DNA of 64,000 nucleotides from Panacagrimonas sp963975245 (GTDB lineage: Bacteria; Pseudomonadota; Gammaproteobacteria; Nevskiales; Nevskiaceae). The position numbers and the translations under genes are program-made. This document shows positions 61,228 to 64,000 of this stretch, one piece after another (position 1 is the stretch's first letter; each line of letters starts with the position of its first letter). Location: NCBI GenBank assembly GCA_963975245.1, contig CAXBFJ010000003.1, positions 124,001 to 188,000 on the forward strand, written 5' to 3'. The notes under the pieces are model-generated. The model did not search any database, had not been told where the DNA came from, and was given only the letters and a program-made list of their open reading frames with translations.

Positions 61228-61258
61228 AAAAAAGGAGCTGAGCAACGCTCAACTCCTT
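61228..61258 (-). terminator. Rho-independent terminator after tRNA-Val
   Basis: On the minus strand a 12-bp stem (AAGGAGTTGAGC / GCTCAGCTCCTT, one G-U pair) with loop GTT is followed by a run of T, nine bases after the tRNA CCA end. Confidence 0.88.
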
Positions 61259-61266
61259 GTTTATAT

Positions 61267-61341
61267 TGGTGGATGGTACAGGGATTGAACCTGTGACCCC
61301 CGCCGTGTGAAGGCGATGCTCTACCGCTGAGCTAACCATCC
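61267..61341 (-). tRNA. tRNA-Val (CAC)
   Basis: The minus strand folds as a cloverleaf: acceptor GGATGGT/ACCATCC, D arm GCTCAGCGGTAGAGC, anticodon stem TCGCC/GGCGG with loop TTCACAC (anticodon CAC), and T arm ACAGG TTCAATC CCTGT. The CCA end is encoded and a terminator follows. Confidence 0.96.
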
Positions 61342-61411
61342 ATATCCGACGAATCGGGCGCGAATCTTAGTGATGCCACCTATGGTCCGTCAATTCTGCG
61401 CCCTGATGACA

Positions 61412-61858
61412 TCAGGGCTTGCGGCCGAACATGCCCTTGCTGCGCATGAATAGGACCCGTTCACCATTCTGGTTGGTCATCTCGCATTCGCAGCTGACCA
61501 CGCCGCGATCAGGTTTGCTTTTTGAAGGAATCAGCTCGAGCACCTTGTAGCGCGCATGCAGTTCATCGCCAGGTCGAACGGGGAGCAACCAGCGAATCTC
61601 ATCAATACCGGGTGATCCCAGGCTTGCGGTTTGCTTGAGCAGGCCATCCACCATTAACCGCATCATCAGGCTGCAGGTATGCCAGCCGCTTGCGATCAGG
61701 CCGCCAAAGATGGATTTCTCTGCAGCCTCTTTGTCCACATGAAAAGACTGCGGATCAAACTTGTTTGCAAACTCGAGAACCTCTGACTCGCTCACCGTGC
61801 AACTTCCCAGTTCAATGACTTCACCGATCTCGAAGTCTTCAAAATATCTGAACGTCAT
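61412..61858 (-). CDS. MaoC-like (R)-hydratase/dehydratase
   Basis: The 148-aa product has a hot-dog fold with the MaoC hydratase motif: D-P-Q-S-F-H-V-D-K-E-A-A, then F-G-G-L-I-A-S-G-W-H. Asp and His in this region are the catalytic pair of (R)-specific enoyl-CoA hydratases. Y-F-E-D-F-E-I-G-E near the start is also typical. Its ATG overlaps the stop of tadA as ATGA, so the two genes are coupled. The substrate, probably a short or branched enoyl-CoA, is not defined by sequence. Confidence 0.88.
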   Translation of the reverse strand: MTFRYFEDFEIGEVIELGSCTVSESEVLEFANKFDPQSFHVDKEAAEKSIFGGLIASGWHTCSLMMRLMVDGLLKQTASLGSPGIDEIRWLLPVRPGDELHARYKVLELIPSKSKPDRGVVSCECEMTNQNGERVLFMRSKGMFGRKP

Positions 61859-62328
61859 TCAATTTCCTTCTTGTTCTTTCGCCGCGCACGAAAAAAGGCG
61901 CGCAATTGCTCTGCACATTGTACTTCCAGCACGCCACCGACCCACTCTGGCGCATGGTTCAGTTTTGGATTGGAGATCAGGTCATACACGGAGCGTACGG
62001 CCCCCGCCTTCTGATCCCATGCACCGAATATTACTCTCTGAACCCGGGCATGGATGATCGCGCCAGCACACATCGCACAAGGCTCCAGGGTGACGTACAG
62101 GCTGGTATCTGGCAGCCGATAATTCTTACCAGATGCAGCGGCCGCTCTTAGTGCCTTGATCTCAGCGTGGGCACTGGGATCATGCTCTGCAATGGGCCGG
62201 TTCCAACCTTCCCCGACGATCTGACCGTTTCGAATCAGGACGGCACCGACCGGCACCTCGCCCTCGTCGGCAGCACGCTGCGCCAGTGACAGCGCATGCC
62301 GCATCCACTGTTCGTCGGCTTCCTGCAT
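61855..62328 (-). CDS. tadA: tRNA-specific adenosine deaminase
   Basis: TadA deaminates A34 to inosine in tRNA-Arg(ACG). The 157-aa product (ATG at 62328) has the zinc site H-A-E at residues 54-56, the Glu being the proton shuttle, and P-C-A-M-C at 83-87. The N-terminal W-M-R-H-A-L-x-L-A and E-V-P-V-G-A-V are family-typical. A longer frame reaches back into the GDT1-like gene and is not used. The gene lies 4 bases after the GDT1-like stop. Confidence 0.95.
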   Translation of the reverse strand: MQEADEQWMRHALSLAQRAADEGEVPVGAVLIRNGQIVGEGWNRPIAEHDPSAHAEIKALRAAAASGKNYRLPDTSLYVTLEPCAMCAGAIIHARVQRVIFGAWDQKAGAVRSVYDLISNPKLNHAPEWVGGVLEVQCAEQLRAFFRARRKNKKEIE

Positions 62329-62332
62329 CTGC

Positions 62333-62617
62333 TCAGCCTGCTGACAATCCCGCTCTGAGCGTCCAGGCACCAATGAGCAGAAAGCCAACGCCAGCGACAA
62401 TCTGTAAAACTTTTGGATTGATGTGCTCGGCAATCAGAGTGCCCGCAAGGACGCCCATGCCGGCAGCTAGGACCAATGCGCTGGCCGATGCGGCAAACAC
62501 GGTCCACTTGGAAGCCGGTTTGTCCGCCGCAAAGAGCAGAGTTGCAAGCTGGGTTTTGTCACCCAGCTCTGCAAGAAAGACAGTGCCGAAGACGGCGATA
62601 AATATTTTGAGGTCCAT
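62333..62617 (-). CDS. Half-size GDT1/TMEM165-family membrane protein
   Basis: The 94-aa protein has three membrane segments (about 4-24, 37-60, 68-88) and a single copy of the family motif E-L-G-D-K-T at 17-22. Full-length members are about twice as long with two motifs in opposite orientation and export Mn2+ or Ca2+. A one-motif protein would have to work as a dimer, as small bacterial members are thought to do. AAATCCC precedes the ATG, a poor site. It lies between guaA and tadA; no Mn-sensing riboswitch is seen upstream. Confidence 0.88.
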   Translation of the reverse strand: MDLKIFIAVFGTVFLAELGDKTQLATLLFAADKPASKWTVFAASASALVLAAGMGVLAGTLIAEHINPKVLQIVAGVGFLLIGAWTLRAGLSAG

Positions 62618-62818
62618 GGGATTTATTTGGTTTGCTTGTAGGCAACTCGGAGTGGCTGGCTATTCCACCTGACAGATCTTGCATGGGTCAGCTCGGAAAC
62701 GATCAATGCGCTTTCAGCGTTCTGCGCCTTCAGATCCTTGCCGCGATGCTTTCGCCTCCAGAGCGCGGCAGACACACAGTAATCACACTCAATGCATCAA
62801 CGGCACCGCGTTGGTCTG

Positions 62819-64000
62819 CTACTCCCACTCTATGGTTGCAGGCGGCTTGGAGGAGATGTCATAGGTCACGCGGGAGACACCGGAAATTTCGTTGCAGATG
62901 CGACGCGAACAGGTATCCAGCAATTCCCATGGCAGATGTGCACTGCGTGCGGTCATGAAATCGATGGTTTGTACGGCACGCAGCGCGATCACCGGCTCAT
63001 AGCGGCGTCCGTCACCGGTGACGCCAACGCTCTTTACAGGCAGGAAAACAGCAAATGCCTGCGAGGTCTTTTCATACCAGCCGGCCTTGCGTAGTTCGGT
63101 AATGAAAATATCGTCTGCTTTGCGAAGAATGTCTGCCGAACTCTTGGTGACCTCACCCAGAATACGCACACCCAGGCCTGGTCCCGGGAAGGGATGACGA
63201 TGCACCATCTCGCTGGGCAGCCCAAGTTCGACGCCAATGGCGCGAACTTCATCCTTGAAGAGTTCGCGCAGCGGCTCAACCAGTTTGAGGTTCATTTTTT
63301 CCGGCAGGCCACCCACGTTATGGTGACTCTTGATGACATGCGCCTTGCCGCTCTTCGACCCGGCGGACTCGATCACGTCTGGATAGATCGTGCCCTGTGC
63401 CAGATAGCGCACGTTGTCGATTTTGGAGGCTTCCTCGTCAAACACCTCGACGAACAAACGCCCGATCACCTTACGCTTGGCCTCCGGGTCGGTTACGCCC
63501 TTGAGCGCGTCAAGGAAGCGCGCTTCGGCATTGACCCGGATGACCCGCACGCCCAGATGCCGTGCGAACACCTGCATCACCTGATCGCCTTCATTGAGTC
63601 GCAGCAGACCCGTATCAACAAAGACGCAGGTCAGCTGCTTGCCAATGGCGCGGTGCAACAGGGCCGCTACCACCGATGAGTCCACGCCACCGGACAATCC
63701 CAGCAACACATGATCCTGACCGACTTGCGAACGAACTCGCTCGGCGGCGTCTTCGATGATGTTGTCCGGCGTCCAGGCATGCCCACAACCGCAGATTTCA
63801 TGGACAAAACGCTCGTAGATGCGTTTTCCCTGTGTGGTGTGGGTCACTTCCGGATGAAACTGCAGCCCGTAGTAGTGGCGCTCTTCGCTTCCAATGCCTG
63901 CCACCGGCACGTCTTCGGTCGAAGCAATGACCTTGAAGCCTTCCGGCAGCTCGATCACACGGTCGCCATGGCTCATCCAGACATCGAGTAGACCGTGACC
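62819..64000 (-). CDS. guaA: GMP synthase (glutamine-hydrolysing), 5' end outside window
   Basis: The frame is open to the right edge; 393 codons of the C-terminal part are visible. They cover the end of the class I glutamine amidotransferase domain (W-M-S-H-G-D then Y-G-L-Q-F-H-P-E-V, holding the catalytic His and Glu), the ATP pyrophosphatase P-loop G-L-S-G-G-V-D-S-S-V-V-A, and the C-terminal dimerisation domain ending P-P-A-T-I-E-W-E. The enzyme converts XMP to GMP. Only about the first 130 residues, with the catalytic Cys, are missing. Confidence 0.97.
   Translation of the reverse strand, partial: GHGLLDVWMSHGDRVIELPEGFKVIASTEDVPVAGIGSEERHYYGLQFHPEVTHTTQGKRIYERFVHEICGCGHAWTPDNIIEDAAERVRSQVGQDHVLLGLSGGVDSSVVAALLHRAIGKQLTCVFVDTGLLRLNEGDQVMQVFARHLGVRVIRVNAEARFLDALKGVTDPEAKRKVIGRLFVEVFDEEASKIDNVRYLAQGTIYPDVIESAGSKSGKAHVIKSHHNVGGLPEKMNLKLVEPLRELFKDEVRAIGVELGLPSEMVHRHPFPGPGLGVRILGEVTKSSADILRKADDIFITELRKAGWYEKTSQAFAVFLPVKSVGVTGDGRRYEPVIALRAVQTIDFMTARSAHLPWELLDTCSRRICNEISGVSRVTYDISSKPPATIEWE

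Noticed and set aside
60788..61288. 166-codon plus-strand frame upstream of the DUF4412-like operon
   Set aside because: It ends inside the antisense of tRNA-Val and the terminator, and its composition is not protein-like.
62618..62818. Mn2+ riboswitch (yybP-ykoY) before the GDT1-like gene
   Set aside because: The conserved sequence blocks and paired elements of that riboswitch could not be found.

Overview
The window reads as chromosomal DNA of a gammaproteobacterium with moderately high GC. The gene strings rnhB-dnaE-accA-tilS and infC-rpmI-rplT-pheS-pheT-ihfA-merR-like-tRNA-Pro, plus guaA and tadA, are typical of that class. The many fatty-acid and ketone catabolism genes would fit a lipid- or hydrocarbon-using group such as Nevskiales/Solimonadaceae, but that narrower placement is inference.

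Layout. 0-5.4 kb: the end of a hybrid sensor kinase (REC + HPt), a potassium-binding BON/LysM protein (kbp), an ECF sigma factor overlapping two small genes (DUF3619, DUF3106), and an acyl-CoA synthetase. 5.4-12 kb: the housekeeping run rnhB-dnaE-accA-tilS on the minus strand. 12-16 kb: a divergent pair of envelope genes (an Ig-like repeat lipoprotein and an OmpA protein with thrombospondin type 3 repeats). 16-20.5 kb: a DUF2505 protein, rfbA, a NUDT19-like Nudix hydrolase, a PaaG-like crotonase and a second acyl-CoA synthetase. 20.6-26.3 kb: tRNA-Pro(GGG) and the translation operon, in which infC appears to start at AUC. 26.4-28.1 kb: YnfA-like and MFS transporters.

28-41 kb is a catabolic region. 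A four-gene operon encodes an acetophenone/acetone carboxylase-type enzyme (two HyuA-like subunits, a small zinc-ribbon subunit, one HyuB-like subunit). Divergent from it lie a small membrane protein of the styrene-oxide isomerase family and an FAD oxidoreductase. Then come a Crp/Fnr regulator, a flavodoxin-fold reductase, an unknown multi-pass membrane protein and another PaaG-like crotonase. Together these suggest conversion of an epoxide to a carbonyl compound, then carboxylation and CoA-dependent breakdown.

41-51 kb: a COG2509 flavoprotein, an OsmC-like protein lacking the second active-site Cys, a secreted gluzincin-like protein followed by two small secreted proteins, and a MalT-type LuxR regulator. 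51-55 kb: crotonase, MDR dehydrogenase, SDR and glyoxalase I.

55-61 kb is the most unusual stretch. A NarL-type response regulator and a multi-TM, PDZ-like histidine kinase sit tail to tail. Next to the kinase gene is an operon for a secreted DUF4412-like protein, a secreted 190-aa protein with repeated L-R-D-A motifs that looks like a RiPP precursor, and a radical SAM/SPASM enzyme. This may be a peptide-modification system linked to a two-component sensor. 61-64 kb: tRNA-Val(CAC), a MaoC-like hydratase, tadA, a half-size GDT1 protein and the 3' end of guaA.
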